This document shows positions 1 to 11,122 of a DNA stretch of 64,000 bases, one piece after another. Source of the stretch: Adiantum capillus-veneris (Eukaryota > Streptophyta > Polypodiopsida > Polypodiales > Pteridaceae); NCBI GenBank assembly GCA_014529385.2, contig CM043967.1:86789278-86853277 (forward strand), in the 5' to 3' direction. A program made the position numbers and the translations under genes. The notes below the pieces were generated by a model. The model searched no databases. It saw nothing but the letters and a program-made list of their open reading frames with translations, and was not told the DNA's origin. The stretch's first letter is position 1; every line of letters starts with the position of its first letter.

Positions 1-17
1 TATGAGATTAGATTTAG

Positions 18-210
18 GTCTCCATAGACTGCGATGCCTGCATGAAGCGGGTGAAGAAAGCCCTCAATGGAATATAGGGTATTGCTGCCTTCACTCATGG
101 TGGGCTCCGTCGATCCTAAAGTACTGGTGAAATGTCTTCAGAAGATAGGGAAGAAGGTGGATCTTCAGGGCGGCAAGAGTCACTACATCCCCGACACAAT
201 GACCATCTAG
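18..210 (+). pseudogene. Heavy-metal-associated (HMA) domain fragment
   Basis: Translation from position 18 gives VSIDCDACMKRVKKALNGI, matching the first half of a plant HMA fold with its CxxC metal-binding motif. It is followed by a TAG at 75-77 where this family usually has Glu. The second half continues in another frame from 103: VDPKVLVKCLQKIGKKVDLQ and on to a TAG at 208-210, the typical later beta-alpha-beta part. One stop and one frameshift (between about 90 and 105) make this a broken fragment of an HMA (HPP/HIPP-type) metal-chaperone gene. It lies upstream of the CACTA transposase with no boundary in between. It may therefore be a host gene piece captured by the transposon, or flanking sequence if the transposon begins between 210 and 731. 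No promoter or further exon is visible. Confidence 0.6.
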
Positions 211-594
211 ACAACCTCTAGTCATTAGACTTACGTTAAATTAGATTTAGCTTTATTTTTAGTTAGATTTACGTTTATTTAGATTTACGCTTATTTACGT
301 TAGATCGAGTCCACGCAAGAATTACTTACGGTTTAGGGTTTAGAGTTAGACGAACAGTGAAAAGATCTACTGTGAAAAGATGTTAAGATGAAGTGAAGTG
401 CTACAGCTAGAGAAGAGGCAAAGGGATTTTGTCCACTACATGCAGTATCATGTAGACGTGGGTGTGTAGATTTCTTGTACCCACAAATATAGGTATTGAC
501 CAATAAAGACGAGATTATAACCCGGTGGTTCTGATCTCCGTGCACCTCTAGACCGAGGTGTGCGGGGATTGGACATGACTAGAGAATGTGAGGT

Positions 595-668
<74 letters not shown>

Positions 669-730
669 GACGAAGAATGCCAATAGAATATTAAATTTGT
701 TGTCCAGGTTATAAGTTTTTTATCCTCATT
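211..730. other. Noncoding stretch upstream of the transposase
   Basis: No convincing gene. It has AT-rich repeats of a TTAGATTTA-type motif at about 235-305 and a 34-unit AG dinucleotide repeat at 597-664. The transposase promoter presumably lies here, but I see no clear TATA box. Confidence 0.6.
597..664. repeat. (AG)34 microsatellite
   Basis: Uninterrupted AG dinucleotide run just upstream of the transposase start. Confidence 0.95.
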
Positions 731-3700
731 ATGAGTAGCGACGAGGATGTGGGACCGTCCAACCGAAACACCTATCTCTCAACGAGGGTCTTATGTCCTT
801 GTAATCAATGCAAGCATGTTGTGCGACGGACAAGACGTGTTTCTTTGCAGCACGTTCGCGAATTTGGCGAGTTCGATCCATCTATTATAGATCGAGTTGT
901 TGCCAATTATAACTCGTCGGACTCTGACGCTGGCCAACAAGCAGCAATCTTGCAACCCAATAGACGTGTTCGCAGGCGCTTTGGTCAAGCAGCATATGTG
1001 AGGCCACAAGATGTAGCCTCTGACAGCTCGGGGGATGATCATGCAGAGCACATTCCCAACGAGGCAATGTTTGAGCCCGAGATTGATGAAATGATCGAGA
1101 CAATCATGGATTCAGAAAGGCTTATCTATGATGATATGAAAAGTGAAGCCGATACGTCATTGTATAATGGAGCACGTATGTCTAGATTGAAAGCACTCCT
1201 GGTTCTTCTCAACATGCAGGCAAAGTTTGGATGGAGTGACACTAGCGTCACAACGCTTTTCAGGTGATCTATTACAGTTAGTTTACTTTAATAGAACTCT
1301 AAATGTATAATGATCTGATAGATTTTTACACGACTGTATCATATTTTTATGTTGTGTAGATTGCTGAAAGAGCACATACTACCAGCTGACAATGTGATGC
1401 CAGATTCCCGAGATGAAGCAAGAAAGATTTTGCGAAACTTGGGAATGGATTACAATTCTATCCACGCTTGTCCTAATGACTGCATTCTTTTCAGAGGGGA
1501 ATACACAGACATGGAGAAGTGTCCGAAATGTGATTCCGAAAGATATCGAGTAGATCTCCACGGGACAAAAATTCCACAAAAGGTTTTGCGACATTTTCCT
1601 TTGCTTCCTCGCATCAAGCATTTCTTCGAATGTAAGTCCATGGCCGCCCTAGCATCATGGCATGAGGAGAATAAATCTTCGGATGGTGTGCTACGAATTC
1701 CTGCAGATTGCGCAGCCTGGAAACATATAGATGGAACATGGTCGGATTTTGCCAGGGAAGCTCGAAATTTGCGCTTAGGCCTGGCTATGGATGGCGTAAA
1801 TCCATTTGGTCAAAGATCAACATCTTACAGTGTATGGCCCGTTGTCATCGTCAACTACAACATTCCCCCGTGGTTGACTACGAAGAAGGGGCACCTATGG
1901 CTAAGCTTGATTGTGCCAGGGCGATATAAAGTGGGGAATATGGATGTGTATCTTCGTCCACTATTGGAAGAGCTACAACAATTGTGGATTGGCATAGAGG
2001 TGGTGGATATGAGCCGACACACAGGACGACGGATTGCTTTGATCAGAGGCATTCTAATGTGGACCATGCATGACTATCCCGGGCTAACAGAATGCTCAGG
2101 TGATCTATTGACACTCCTCACTCAAACACTGTAAATATTGTTTTTTCCCATAGTTGATCTATTATCATGTGTATACATGCAGGGCTTCAAACAAGCGGAT
2201 ATAGAGCATGTGTCACATGTGGACCTAGACTGAATGCACGTAGGGCACCCTCACTGAAGAAGCAAATCTACGAAGGTCATCAAGCGTATCTTCCAGAGAA
2301 TCATGTGTTACGCGACGGCTTTTTGGGAAGAGAGCCACCAAGGATGTCTGCACAAGCATGGTTAGAGCAGAAGGAGATGTGCGATGACGGATTGCCTCCA
2401 GGGATGAAGAGACTATCTCTATGGTACGAGTTACCATACTGGCCCCGACTCATGATCAATCACTTGCTCGATCCAATGCACATATTCAAGAATGTGGGTA
2501 ATCTACTATGGGACCATTTGACCGGCAAGAAAGATACTTTGGGAGCCAGAGTTGACCTTAGAAATGTGGATCGTATGGAGCAATATTGGCCGCAAACAGC
2601 GTCTGATGGATCGATAAAACTCCCTAAAGCACCATGGATTTTCACAGGAGCCCAAGAACGCAAAGTAAAAGAGGCCATTCGATCTTTGCGGACCCCCACT
2701 GGCGTAATGCACTCGCTCCGAACGTGTTTCACTAAAGAAGGAAAGCTTACCGGTTTGAAGTCACACGATTGGCATAAAATGTGTCAGGTACGTTCATAGT
2801 GGACTTTAATATCATTGCATAAAATGTGGACTTTAATATCATTGCTGCACATACTTTACAGTTTATTTTACCGGTTGCCATTGAGGGATGTTTGTCTCTC
2901 GACATCCGTAACACAATCTACAAACTTGCAAAGCTGGTGCAATGGATCTCACAAAAGGAGATCAACGTAGACTCCATACCATTCGCCAAACTAAATGCTG
3001 CGGAGCTTGTGTGCATGTTTGAGAAACATTTTCCTACTACAATGCTAACCATTCAGGTGCATCTTCTTGTTCACATAGTTGATGAGGTGGAAATAGCTGG
3101 CACAGTTCATTCCAGATGGATGTTCTTCTTAGAGCGTTTCATGAAAACGCTTAAGGGATATGTGCGTCAAAAGGCACGTCCGGAGGGTAGCATGGCAGAA
3201 GGTTGGTTGGTATCAGAGTCCCTAGTGTACATTGGAGAGTGGCTAGACGGATTTGATAAATCCCGGGACACGCTATGGCAAACCATAGATGATGAGCGCA
3301 TATCTGGGATTGTCATGTGCAATCTCGGTGTTGAGAAGAAGATGACGGAAGATCTAGAGGCTAAAATCAACCGATTTTGCATGCTTCACAATCCAGTGAT
3401 GCAAAAGTGGATTTCACAATATGAGGATGCAAAGCAAGAGCGACAAAGGGCACGAATCGAGTGGAGACGGGGAAGACGACCACCGATGCACTATCCAGCG
3501 GTTCTGGAGAGCCTACCAACCTTCATGAGCTTAAGATGGTTGCACAACCAATTGAAAAGCGCACAACAATGCGGTGACGAAGTGACTGAAGAAGAGTGGG
3601 AGTACTCTCGGGGTTGCGCGACCAAGGTAAGTTTGCAATGTACGACTAGCAAGTGACTTTATTTATAAACGTTTGAACGGCCACTCATAATCTTTGTTCG

Positions 3701-4459
3701 TTGTAGTATAAGTCATACACAGCAGCATGGTGTAAAGGTCGACATTTTAGGGTGGAACGAATCGACAAAAAGCGTTTTACTCAAGATTGTGGAATCATGG
3801 CAAAATTTGAACAGTCTAGTCGACGACGTTCCTCTGATGCAGATCCTGTGGTGGCGGAACTCACTTACTTCGGCACGCTGCAAGAGATTTTGAGGATCGA
3901 TTACAGAGGATTTTTTGTCGACTTGTTCGACGTGCAATGGTTCAAGATAATCATGGAGGGTCGCAACGCTACTGTGCGTAGAGGAGAGTCTGGTTTTCTT
4001 GAGGTGGATTCTACTAAGAAATGGACTGACCTAAGAGACACTTTCGTACTACCCGAGCATTGTGAACAAGTAAGTATGTAAATAGTTAACATCCCCCTTT
4101 TACAAGTTATGTGCTTGAAAGCTCTCATGTAAGTTATGTGGCTCTGGCAGGTAGTATTTCATCCTACAAAGTCTACATCAAACTGGTGGTACGTCATAGA
4201 GGTGGCCCCTCGTAGTGCAAGGACGTATGAAGGCTACCATGTGCCAATCACAACGACATCAATGGAGGAGATCAGAGAAGATGCTCAATCAGAAGCCGCT
4301 GCGGTGGTGCCAGACGAGCATCAAGATGCTACTACTCTATATGGGGTGCATGCAGAGGAGCTACAAAATGAAACAGAGGATATGTGTTTAAACGGAGAGC
4401 TCTATATAGATATAGGAAGTTATGCTGAGTTATGCGAGGATGAGAGAGAGATCTCTTAA
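731..4459 (+). CDS. CACTA transposase (TNPD/tnp2 type), six exons
   Basis: Proposed exons are 731-1263, 1360-2099, 2183-2787, 2862-3626, 3707-4069 and 4151-4459. Every intron is GT-AG and 74-96 nt long. Joined, they give 3315 nt, or 1104 codons plus stop, with no internal stop, so the gene looks intact. The N-terminus has a Cys-rich CPCNQCKH motif (about residue 22) like the transposase-associated domain. Exons 2-3 form the Transposase_21 (tnp2) core with LAMDGVNPFG and LLDPMHIFKNVG. Exons 3-4 carry the DUF4218 region across the junction HDWHKMCQ/FILPVAIEGC, and exons 5-6 carry DUF4216 (FGTLQEILRIDYRGFFVDLF). In the cell it would bind and cut the transposon ends. The start at 731 is the first ATG of the open frame; an extra upstream exon is possible. 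The junctions are predictions by eye without transcript support. Confidence 0.85.
2800..2845. repeat. Short tandem duplication inside intron 3
   Basis: The 19-nt string TGGACTTTAATATCATTGC occurs at 2800-2818 and again at 2827-2845, a 27-nt period within the third intron of the transposase, ahead of the acceptor at 2861. It does not affect the coding frame. Confidence 0.85.
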
Positions 4460-4731
4460 AGCCACAAATATTGTATTTGAACAATTTTGATCCGTGTTGT
4501 AAAAGCTCTGGCTCTCTAAGTACCTTCCATGGTGTATAACGCTCTTTTCTACTCGCGCTCACATCTTTTGATTGAAAATTCTGAGTTTTCGACTTGCCTC
4601 TTCTATCACTCGATTCATTGCGTCATTGTATTTATATGCGTCATTACGTCATTGTATTTAATGGTCTTTGCGTCATTGTCTACTCTATTCATTCAATATT
4701 AAGTTTAAATATTCGTGTGTTTAATGCAGGT

Positions 4732-5803
4732 ATGGATGATGAGGAGTTTCTTTCTTCTTTGTCACCGCAGCAGAGACAGTGGTACGTGGAGCGTCATCGC
4801 TCTGGCGCATCATCGCGCGTTCCTACACCATCCGCATCTCCCTCTCTTTCGGAGCATTCGGCGCGCTCCGAAGCTTCGGCGTCGACGAGACGAGCTTCAC
4901 ACTCGTCTAGACATCGGCGCTCTAGTGGTGGCGGTGGCGGTTGTTGTGGGGATTCCGCCACCGATGCCTCCACACCGCCTCGTGTTCGACGAGGCTCTTT
5001 ACCCTCCCCTTCTTTGCCCGCCCCCACACCAGCCACAGCATCGCCATCTACGCCAGGTTTTGCACGGCTGACTGTTCCTAGAAGCTACATAGCTGTTTAG
5101 ACACTATATACTAAACAAATGGAGTGAAGTACCAAGTGATTTAAAAAACAGAGTCATCAGCATACTTCATGATGAGTTTCCCGTTCCAACACGGGATCAG
5201 CTCTTCAATGAAGACCTGATGAAGATTCGAATGCGCGAATACTGCAAACACAAGCGTTCCGAAGTGCAAAAAGCAATCAAGAATGGGTGGAATAGGCCAG
5301 ATTGGCTGGACAAAGAAGATTGGAAGAATGCGAAGAAAGCAGCGCGCGAGAATCCCGACAAGTGGAAGCAACAAAAGGATGCAGCCAGAGCGCGAGTAGA
5401 GGCAGGGAGCTCGCACCACTTGGGGAGCGGTGGATGGGCATCATTTGAGGCCCATTTTGTAAGTCTTTTCACATTGCTCTTTATGCATGTTCGATAGTTT
5501 AGGGTTTATGAGTTTTTTAGTTCTAACATAATGAGATCTTTGTATGTTTTGATAGTGGTCAATGACAGGATGTGATCCCACACCGTACGAGCGCGAGTAC
5601 GCAGGCAGGAAGGGCTTAAACGCCCTGATGGACATTCTCAGTTCTCGCGGCGGCATGGTTAGTATTAGGGTTTACTCTTTTTTATTTTTTGTATTGTTTT
5701 ATAAATGTCGTTATATGTTTATACTTACTGAAAGCTGTCTTATTGTCTTTTTTTGCAGAATCCGACAGATACGCCGCTTGGACGCGATGAGACGTCTGAC
5801 TAA
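4732..5803 (+). CDS. Second CACTA gene, Transposase_24 / TNPA-like
   Basis: The ATG at 4732 opens MDDEEFLSSLSPQQRQWYVE, followed by a Ser/Pro-rich low-complexity stretch. From about 5093 the reading frame changes; the continuing frame reads KWSEVPSDLKNRVISILHDE and then a basic helical region ending SSHHLGSGGW. This is the pattern of plant Ptta/En-Spm transposase family proteins (PF03004-like). Two clear introns follow: donor GTAAGT at 5459 to acceptor at 5555, and donor at 5658 to acceptor at 5758. The final exon 5759-5803 reads NPTDTPLGRDETSD. The frame change near 5093 is either an intron I cannot place or a real frameshift, so integrity is uncertain. It lies about 270 bp after the transposase, as expected for a second CACTA gene, which in En/Spm binds subterminal repeats. 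Confidence 0.65.
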
Positions 5804-6164
5804 ACGACGTCAGTTTAGCCGTAGCTAGATAGCATTAGTTTAGGGTTTCTCATAGCTTATGTATCATGAGACGGATTTTATACGTCTTTTTGAACCATGT
5901 ATATTATTACATTTGTCACCGCAGTTCCTTTTGCCAATCAATTCTTTATGCCTATGATGTTGTACAATTGTCATTATTACATTTGCCAATCAATTCATTT
6001 TGCCTATGATGTGTACAATTGTCAATTTTGCAAACAATGCGTCTTGTGGGTGACTATTTTGGGTCTATTATCTACCTTTGCACTTTTTTAAAAAGTGAAT
6101 CAAGTACAATATGGTTGATGGGTGGCAGGGCATTCGATGCCCTGCCACCAAAAAAATATTCTCT

Positions 6165-6430
6165 CGGGCGTCGCTATAAACGTCGCTATTTATGGCTCTG
6201 TAGCGTCGCTATGAGCGTCGCTATAGTCTTCTGTGTAAACGTCGCTATAAGCGTCGCTATAGGCGTCGCTATATGCGTCGCTATATGCGTCGCTATATAG
6301 CGACGCTCATAGCGACGCATATAGCGACGCCTATAGCGACGCTTATAGCGACGCTCTCGTAGCGACGCTCGTAGCGACGGTTTTAGCGACGCCGGGGGTT
6401 ATAAAAACCCAATGTATTTCCGTCGCTAAC
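6165..6430. repeat. CACTA 3' subterminal repeat array, palindromic
   Basis: At least nine copies of a (G)CGTCGCTA motif run forward between 6168 and 6297. They are followed by about eight copies in reverse orientation (TAGCGACG) between 6297 and 6392, with one more forward copy near 6420. The two halves mirror each other around 6297/6298, forming inverted arms of about 56-58 bp with few mismatches. In the CACTA family such short motifs are binding sites for the element's second protein. Here they cluster about 70-300 bp from the 3' terminus. Confidence 0.85.
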
Positions 6431-6451
6431 AGCGTCACAAGAGCACACAAC

Positions 6452-6462
6452 CTCTTGTAGTG
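6452..6462 (+). repeat. CACTA 3' terminal inverted repeat
   Basis: CTCTTGTAGTG is the inverted form of the canonical CACTACAAGAG start of CACTA elements. It sits right after the subterminal array and right before gypsy gag sequence, so it marks the 3' end. The partner copy is not in the window. Confidence 0.85.
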
Positions 6463-6463
6463 T

Positions 6464-7327
6464 ATGTTGGCCCATATTACTGACCAGCTGCAGAATTTGT
6501 CTGTCCACTTAATACAACAAGGGAGGAGTAAAGAAAGAGATCAAGACCCTGGAAGAGCACGACAAAAAAACAGGGAGTATCATTGCTACAACTGCGGAGA
6601 AGACGGTCACGGTATGTACTACTGTCCCAAACCACGACAAAACTATAATAGAGGAGGTAGGAGGAACCAATTGTCACCCCCTAGAGAAAGAACACCCCCA
6701 CCCCGAGCACCAACCCCACCAACACAAATTCTACGTCCACCCCAGACACCACTACAAGCATCCATTCCACCTCTTCCACCAGCCCCACCACCTGATCGCC
6801 CTGTAAACATCATAAGGCTAGAAGAGAAAGGAAAAGCTGTAGTAGTGGATCCACCCAGAGCAAAGGAGAGGGACAAGGGTAAGGAGAAGGTAACCTTTTT
6901 AGAACCACTTGAGGCCATGACTGTGAAAAGAGCTAGGAGGGAGAAGGCTACACAATCAGATGATGAGAGAAGCATGAGAGGAGAAACTAGCAAGAGGCCA
7001 TCCAGGCCACGACGGAAATTGGGCATCACCGACTTCCAGCTAGGGGAAAGTTCTAAGACCTATGATCTAACATTGGATGTGGCAGAGCAAGGACCGAAGA
7101 TTACATGGCCACAACTGCTACATCTTGCACCAAAAGTAAGGCGACAATGGTCTAAAATGGTAAGTACAAGAAGCTCCAAAACAAAGGTAGCCGGAGCAAT
7201 TTCGGGATGCAACATGGATGACATCCTTCCAATTGTCGACGTAAACATAAAAGGAAAGAGGGTTGGAAACACCTACATTGATGGAGGTGCACAAATCTGT
7301 GTAATGAGCGAAGCTATGATGCTTTGA
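6464..7327 (+). CDS. Gypsy gag C-terminus and start of protease (truncated)
   Basis: Open frame of 287 codons whose true N-terminus was cut off by the CACTA insertion, so the ATG at 6464 is probably internal. It contains a zinc knuckle CYNCGEDGHGMYYC from 6584 (CX2CX4HX4C), a Pro-rich linker, a Lys/Arg-rich stretch, and near the end the retropepsin-like site IDGGAQICVMSE (from about 7277). The usual Ser/Thr after the catalytic Asp is Gly here, as in many Tat/Athila proteases. A TGA at 7325-7327 interrupts the protease. The same frame continues on the other side (LGLEVDRPSP...), so this is a nonsense mutation and not a natural end. Confidence 0.8.
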   Translation: MLAHITDQLQNLSVHLIQQGRSKERDQDPGRARQKNREYHCYNCGEDGHGMYYCPKPRQNYNRGGRRNQLSPPRERTPPPRAPTPPTQILRPPQTPLQASIPPLPPAPPPDRPVNIIRLEEKGKAVVVDPPRAKERDKGKEKVTFLEPLEAMTVKRARREKATQSDDERSMRGETSKRPSRPRRKLGITDFQLGESSKTYDLTLDVAEQGPKITWPQLLHLAPKVRRQWSKMVSTRSSKTKVAGAISGCNMDDILPIVDVNIKGKRVGNTYIDGGAQICVMSEAMML

Positions 7328-9187
7328 TTAGGGCTCGAGGTTGACAGGCCTTCTCCATGCAAGGCAAAGATGGCAAACAACGCAAAAGTAAAGTGTGTGG
7401 GTGTGGTAAGTGCCGTGAAAATCAAAGCTTTCAACACTGAGGTAGAGGTAGAGGTTTTTGTAATGCCTACTAAGGGGGAGGGCTATCCACTAATTTTGGG
7501 AAGGCCATGGTTGATGGCCATGAAGGCAAAACAGGACTGGGGTACTGGCCTTCTACGCATGACCGGTAAGAAAGGGGAGACAATCTACTACGACATGAGG
7601 ATTGGCAAGCAGAAGCAAATGAATCTGGAAACATCGGCAGATGAAACCACTAGCGAATCTTCCAGTTCTGAGGAGGAGACCACATCCACCGACGAAAGTG
7701 ACAGTTCCATTGATGTGATGGGTATCATTATGAAGGATCCACAAAGGGTAAGCACAACTGGTGAGCCATCACCAAAAGGACAACCCAATGAAGAGGAGAG
7801 CAAATCACCTGGCCTAGGAGGAGGTAGGTTAAAGGGGAAGTTGTCTACGGAATTAACACTTGAGGAGAAAGATAGTTTTTTGCAAATGTTGATGGGATTT
7901 CCTAACCTGTTCATTGACAACTATGAAAGAATCACAGGCATTACAGTGGTGGAACATCATATTAAGCTGAAGGAAGGGGTAAAACCAGTTGTGCAAAAGC
8001 TACGACGACTGGGGGTCATACAAGAAAAGGCACTCTTGGCCGAGGTAAGGAAACTGCTGGAGGCGGGATTCATCTATCCTGTAGAAAACTCAGAATGGGT
8101 GTCACCCGTAGTGGTGATGCCTAAAAAGAATGGTAAGTGGAGGGTCTGTGTTGACTACAAACCACTAAATGCAGCTACAAAGAGAGACCACTTTCCTCTC
8201 CCTTTCTTGGATGAAATTCTGAATGAAGTAGCGGGTTTTGAATGCTATACCGTCTGTGATGGTTATTCTGGATACTTTCAAATACGCATAGCCTTGGAAG
8301 ATCAGCTAAAAACCACTTTTATCACGCCATGGGGTTGTTTTGCATACAGGGTTATGCCATTTGGCCTCACAAATGCACCTGCCACATTCCAAAGATATGT
8401 CACATATGTTTTTCAACCGTGCTTTGGAACATCCATAAGAGTGTTCATTGATGATTTTTGTATATATAGCTCCCGTATTTCACATTTAGAAAAGGTAACT
8501 GAAGGTTTGGCCAGGTTGCAGAGCCTAGGTGGGCAATTAAATGTGGATAAATGCCACATTGGGGAGAGTAAAGTCATTCTACTAGGCCATGAAATTTCAG
8601 CAAAAGGTATCAACGCCGACCCAAGTAAGGTGTCCTCACTCATAGACCTACCTTCACCAACGACCGCACGTCAACTGGTCTCTTTTCTACAGAAGGTGAG
8701 GTACTTAAGTAGATTCATACATCTACTATCACAACTTGTTCTACCACTGCAACAAGTAACTCAAAGATCAACTTTCACTTGGGACGAGGAAAGCGAACAT
8801 CACTACAACAAGGTAAAGGAGGTCTTAGCCACTCTACCAACTATCTCACCACCTAAGTGGGATGAAAAATTCTATGTCACCTCAAGTGTTGGTGATGACT
8901 CATTGGGGGCTGTGCTACTCCAAAAGGATACGACGACATCTTTCATGAGGCCAATCTACTTCTCTAGTCGAATGATGACAGCAGGAGAGAAAGGTTTCAC
9001 CCATGTGGAACACTTAGTCCTAGATCTTAGATTTGCAACTACAAAGTTTAGGTCATATTTGCTGCCTAAGAAATTTGTGATTCTAACCATGGATGAAATA
9101 TTTCCCTATGTTGTACAACACATGGATGTGTCTGCTAGAATTACTAAATGGCTAGTTCGTCTGCAAGAGTTTGACTACACGGTATAG
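7328..9187 (+). CDS. Gypsy protease end, reverse transcriptase and RNase H
   Basis: In frame with the preceding gag/protease after one TGA; the longest ATG-started part begins at 7370. The protease tail includes GYPLILGRPWL, followed by an acidic Ser/Thr/Glu-rich spacer. The RT starts around 7960, with WRVCVDYKPLNAATKRDHFP, YSGYFQIRIA, VMPFGLTNAPATFQR and the catalytic box VFIDDF at about 8441-8458 (the FxDD core kept as FIDD). An RNase H-like region follows (RPIYFSSRMM, near 8950), but its expected first catalytic Asp in YVTSSVGD has changed. This fits the decayed first RNase H expected when a second one is present. A TAG at 9185-9187 ends the frame within the conserved LQEFDYTV segment. Confidence 0.85.
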   Translation, partial: LGLEVDRPSPCKAKMANNAKVKCVGVVSAVKIKAFNTEVEVEVFVMPTKGEGYPLILGRPWLMAMKAKQDWGTGLLRMTGKKGETIYYDMRIGKQKQMNLETSADETTSESSSSEEETTSTDESDSSIDVMGIIMKDPQRVSTTGEPSPKGQPNEEESKSPGLGGGRLKGKLSTELTLEEKDSFLQMLMGFPNLFIDNYERITGITVVEHHIKLKEGVKPVVQKLRRLGVIQEKALLAEVRKLLEAGFIYPVENSEWVSPVVVMPKKNGKWRVCVDYKPLNAATKRDHFPLPFLDEILNEVAGFECYTVCDGYSGYFQIRIALEDQLKTTFITPWGCFAYRVMPFGLTNAPATFQRYVTYVFQPCFGTSIRVFIDDFCIYSSRISHLEKVTEGLARLQSLGGQLNVDKCHIGESKVILLGHEISAKGINADPSKVSSLIDLPSPTTARQLVSFLQKVRYLSRFIHLLSQLVLPLQQVTQRSTFTWDEESEHHYNKVKEVLATLPTISPPKWDEKFYVTSSVGDDSLGAVLLQKDTTTSFMRPIYFSSRMMTAGEKGFTHVEHLVLDLRFATTKFRSYLLPKKFVILTMDEIFPYVVQHMDVSARITKWLVRLQEFDYTV

Positions 9188-10798
9188 GTAGAAAGCACGA
9201 CAAGGGCAAGTTTGGGGGGACTCATGACCTACAAAGTCTTTGAAAGTAAGGAGAAGCAATCTAAGGAAGGAGAAGTCCGATTACCTCCAGTACAACCGAT
9301 GTTAGAAGGAGCATACTCTCTCTACTTTGATGGAGCCTACAAGCGAGCGTCCGGCAAAGCAGCTGCAGGCATAGTGGTCTTTGATGACAAAGGGACAAAG
9401 GTATTTTCGTTGGGCCAATTGTTAGATTCACATTCTAACAATGAAGCTGAGTATGCAGCACTAACCAAGGGTCTAAAATGGTGCGTCTCGCAAGGTGTAC
9501 AACGCCTTAATGTATTTGGGGATGCTCTACTTCTGGTAAGGCAAGTAAATGGAGCATGGACATGCAAGAATCCTAGTTTAAGGACTCACTTAAGTGGTGT
9601 AAAAACCTTGTTGGGTAAGTTTGAAGAAGTTCAAATACACCATATCCCAAGGGCTCAAAACCAAGAAGCAGATGCCCTAGCAAGTGAAAGACTACAGGAA
9701 GTGGTGGTTGGAGCAATAAAACTAAAGCTCCCTCTATTTCAAGGCAGTGATGCCTTGCCTGACATCATGCATTTTTTGGAAACAGGGGAATGCCCATCAG
9801 ATTTAACAAAGGGACAGAAGCAATGGATGACGCGGAAGGCCACAAGGTATCGACTCATCAATGATGGTTTGTACTGTAAGGGTAAGGACCAAATACTCAG
9901 GAAGGTCCCTCTCTCTCACGAAATCATGGAAGTAATTGCTAGTTGTCACGACGGGGTTTGTGGTGGTCACTTTGCCCTAGACATAACAAGTAGGAAAATC
10001 TTGCAGGCAGGCTTCATATGGCCTAGCCTTAACCGTGATGTACACCACTGGTGCAAAACGTGTAAGTTGTGTCAAAAGGCCGGCACTAGGTCACTTATGC
10101 CTGAACCACAGACACCTATTCTCTCATATGGCCCATATGAAAAATGGGGTATCGATGCCATTGGGCCATTACCTAGGGCCAACTCAGGAAAATTCTACAT
10201 TATCATGGGGGTCGACTACATGACTAGATGGGCAGAGGCTACAGCCACCACTAGAATCACAGCGGTAGAGGTAGCTAAATTTATCTACGAGCACATATGC
10301 TGTAGGTTTGGCACACCTTTAGAGATCATCTCTGATAGAGGGCCAGGTTTCAAAGCAGACTTAGTAGGAGAATTAATGCAGAAACTGGGCATTACAAGGA
10401 GGCACTCTTCACCATATTACCCTCAATGTAATGGACTAGTTGAAAAGGTAAATGGAATGGTTTCTAAAATTATTACCAAGCAGGTAAACAATCATCCTGG
10501 AGACTGGGATAAGTATCTACTACCAGCTTTATGGGCCTACAGAACTTCATTTCGTACATCCTTGGGATTCACACCGTATCATCTAGTATTTGGTAAGGAA
10601 GCAATCTTGCTCATTGAAGTGCAACTACAAAGTCTCAGAGTAATGGCAAGCCAGCTTCAACAGCCCAACATGCATTTGAGAGATCACATCATCAACTTGG
10701 AAAGACTGCAGCTGGACAGAGAAGAAGCAATAAATTATTATGTAGCACAAGCAGAGCATAGATGTCTTAGCTTTAACGAGCATCTCCGGGAAAAATAA
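9188..10798 (+). CDS. Gypsy second RNase H and integrase
   Basis: Same frame as the upstream RT after a single TAG; the longest ATG-started part begins at 9212. Residues near the start form a full RVT_3-type RNase H with all four acidic positions: LYFDGAYK, NNEAEYAAL, FGDALLLVRQV and NQEADALAS (9320-9690). Integrase follows: an HHCC zinc domain (HDGVCGGHF ... CKTCKLCQ, about 9950-10080), then the DDE core with WGIDAIGP, IISDRGPGF and PQCNGLVEKVN. The motif LGFTPYHLVFGKEAI shows the C-terminal part is also present. A TAA ends this frame at 10796-10798, while conserved integrase tail sequence continues beyond it. Catalytic residues look intact in both domains. Confidence 0.85.
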   Translation, partial: VESTTRASLGGLMTYKVFESKEKQSKEGEVRLPPVQPMLEGAYSLYFDGAYKRASGKAAAGIVVFDDKGTKVFSLGQLLDSHSNNEAEYAALTKGLKWCVSQGVQRLNVFGDALLLVRQVNGAWTCKNPSLRTHLSGVKTLLGKFEEVQIHHIPRAQNQEADALASERLQEVVVGAIKLKLPLFQGSDALPDIMHFLETGECPSDLTKGQKQWMTRKATRYRLINDGLYCKGKDQILRKVPLSHEIMEVIASCHDGVCGGHFALDITSRKILQAGFIWPSLNRDVHHWCKTCKLCQKAGTRSLMPEPQTPILSYGPYEKWGIDAIGPLPRANSGKFYIIMGVDYMTRWAEATATTRITAVEVAKFIYEHICCRFGTPLEIISDRGPGFKADLVGELMQKLGITRRHSSPYYPQCNGLVEKVNGMVSKIITKQVNNHPGDWDKYLLPALWAYRTSFRTSLGFTPYHLVFGKEAILLIEVQLQSLRVMASQLQQPNMHLRDHIINLERLQLDREEAINYYVAQAEHRCLSFNEHLREK

Positions 10799-11094
10799 TT
10801 GAAGAAAGGAATGTTGGTGCTCCGCTACGACAATCGCTTCGACACACGCAAGGATAAGAAAATCCTACTCCGATGGGAAGGTCCTTTCATCGTCAGGAAC
10901 AAGTATGCCAATGGAAGCTACCAGCTTATGGAGAGACTGATGGAAAACTTCATAAAACCAGGGTAAATGGTTGGCGACTTAAACCTTATTTTCTTCAATT
11001 TGACCAGGCTCCACCAATTGACATTCCAGATGAGGACACACCATCAGCCGCCACCTCCGACGATAATGATCAAACAGATGAGCTAGAGACATGA
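10799..11094 (+). pseudogene. Integrase C-terminal tail, frameshifted
   Basis: Directly after the TAA, the same frame reads KGMLVLRYDNRFDTRKDKK and RWEGPFIVRNKYANGSYQL, the usual SH3-like end of gypsy integrases. The conserved finish (KTRVNGWRLKPYF) is in another frame that stops at 11092-11094, so a frameshift occurred around 10925-10955. This supports decay of the element. Confidence 0.75.
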
Positions 11095-11106
11095 ATGCCT
11101 CTAGCC

Positions 11107-11118
11107 AAAAGGGGAGGG
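11107..11118 (+). promoter_or_regulatory. Polypurine tract of the dual-RNase-H gypsy element
   Basis: AAAAGGGGAGGG lies 12 nt after the last pol stop and just before a TGATGGGGGC sequence that could open the 3' LTR. This is the expected place for plus-strand priming. Confidence 0.65.
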
Positions 11119-11122
11119 CTAA

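Larger units (their letters stand above)
1..6462 (+). mobile_element. CACTA (EnSpm) DNA transposon, 3' part
   Basis: A tnp2-type transposase gene, a second Transposase_24-like gene, a dense subterminal repeat array and a terminal CTCTTGTAGTG (reverse complement of CACTACAAGAG) form a typical CACTA layout. Sequence after 6462 is gag coding sequence of a gypsy element, so the transposon appears to have inserted in that gag gene. The 5' terminal repeat and 5' subterminal array are not found in 1-730, so the left end is either outside the window or lost. The start given here is only the window edge. A 3-bp target duplication (TAT at 6463-6465 would be the right copy) cannot be tested. Confidence 0.8.
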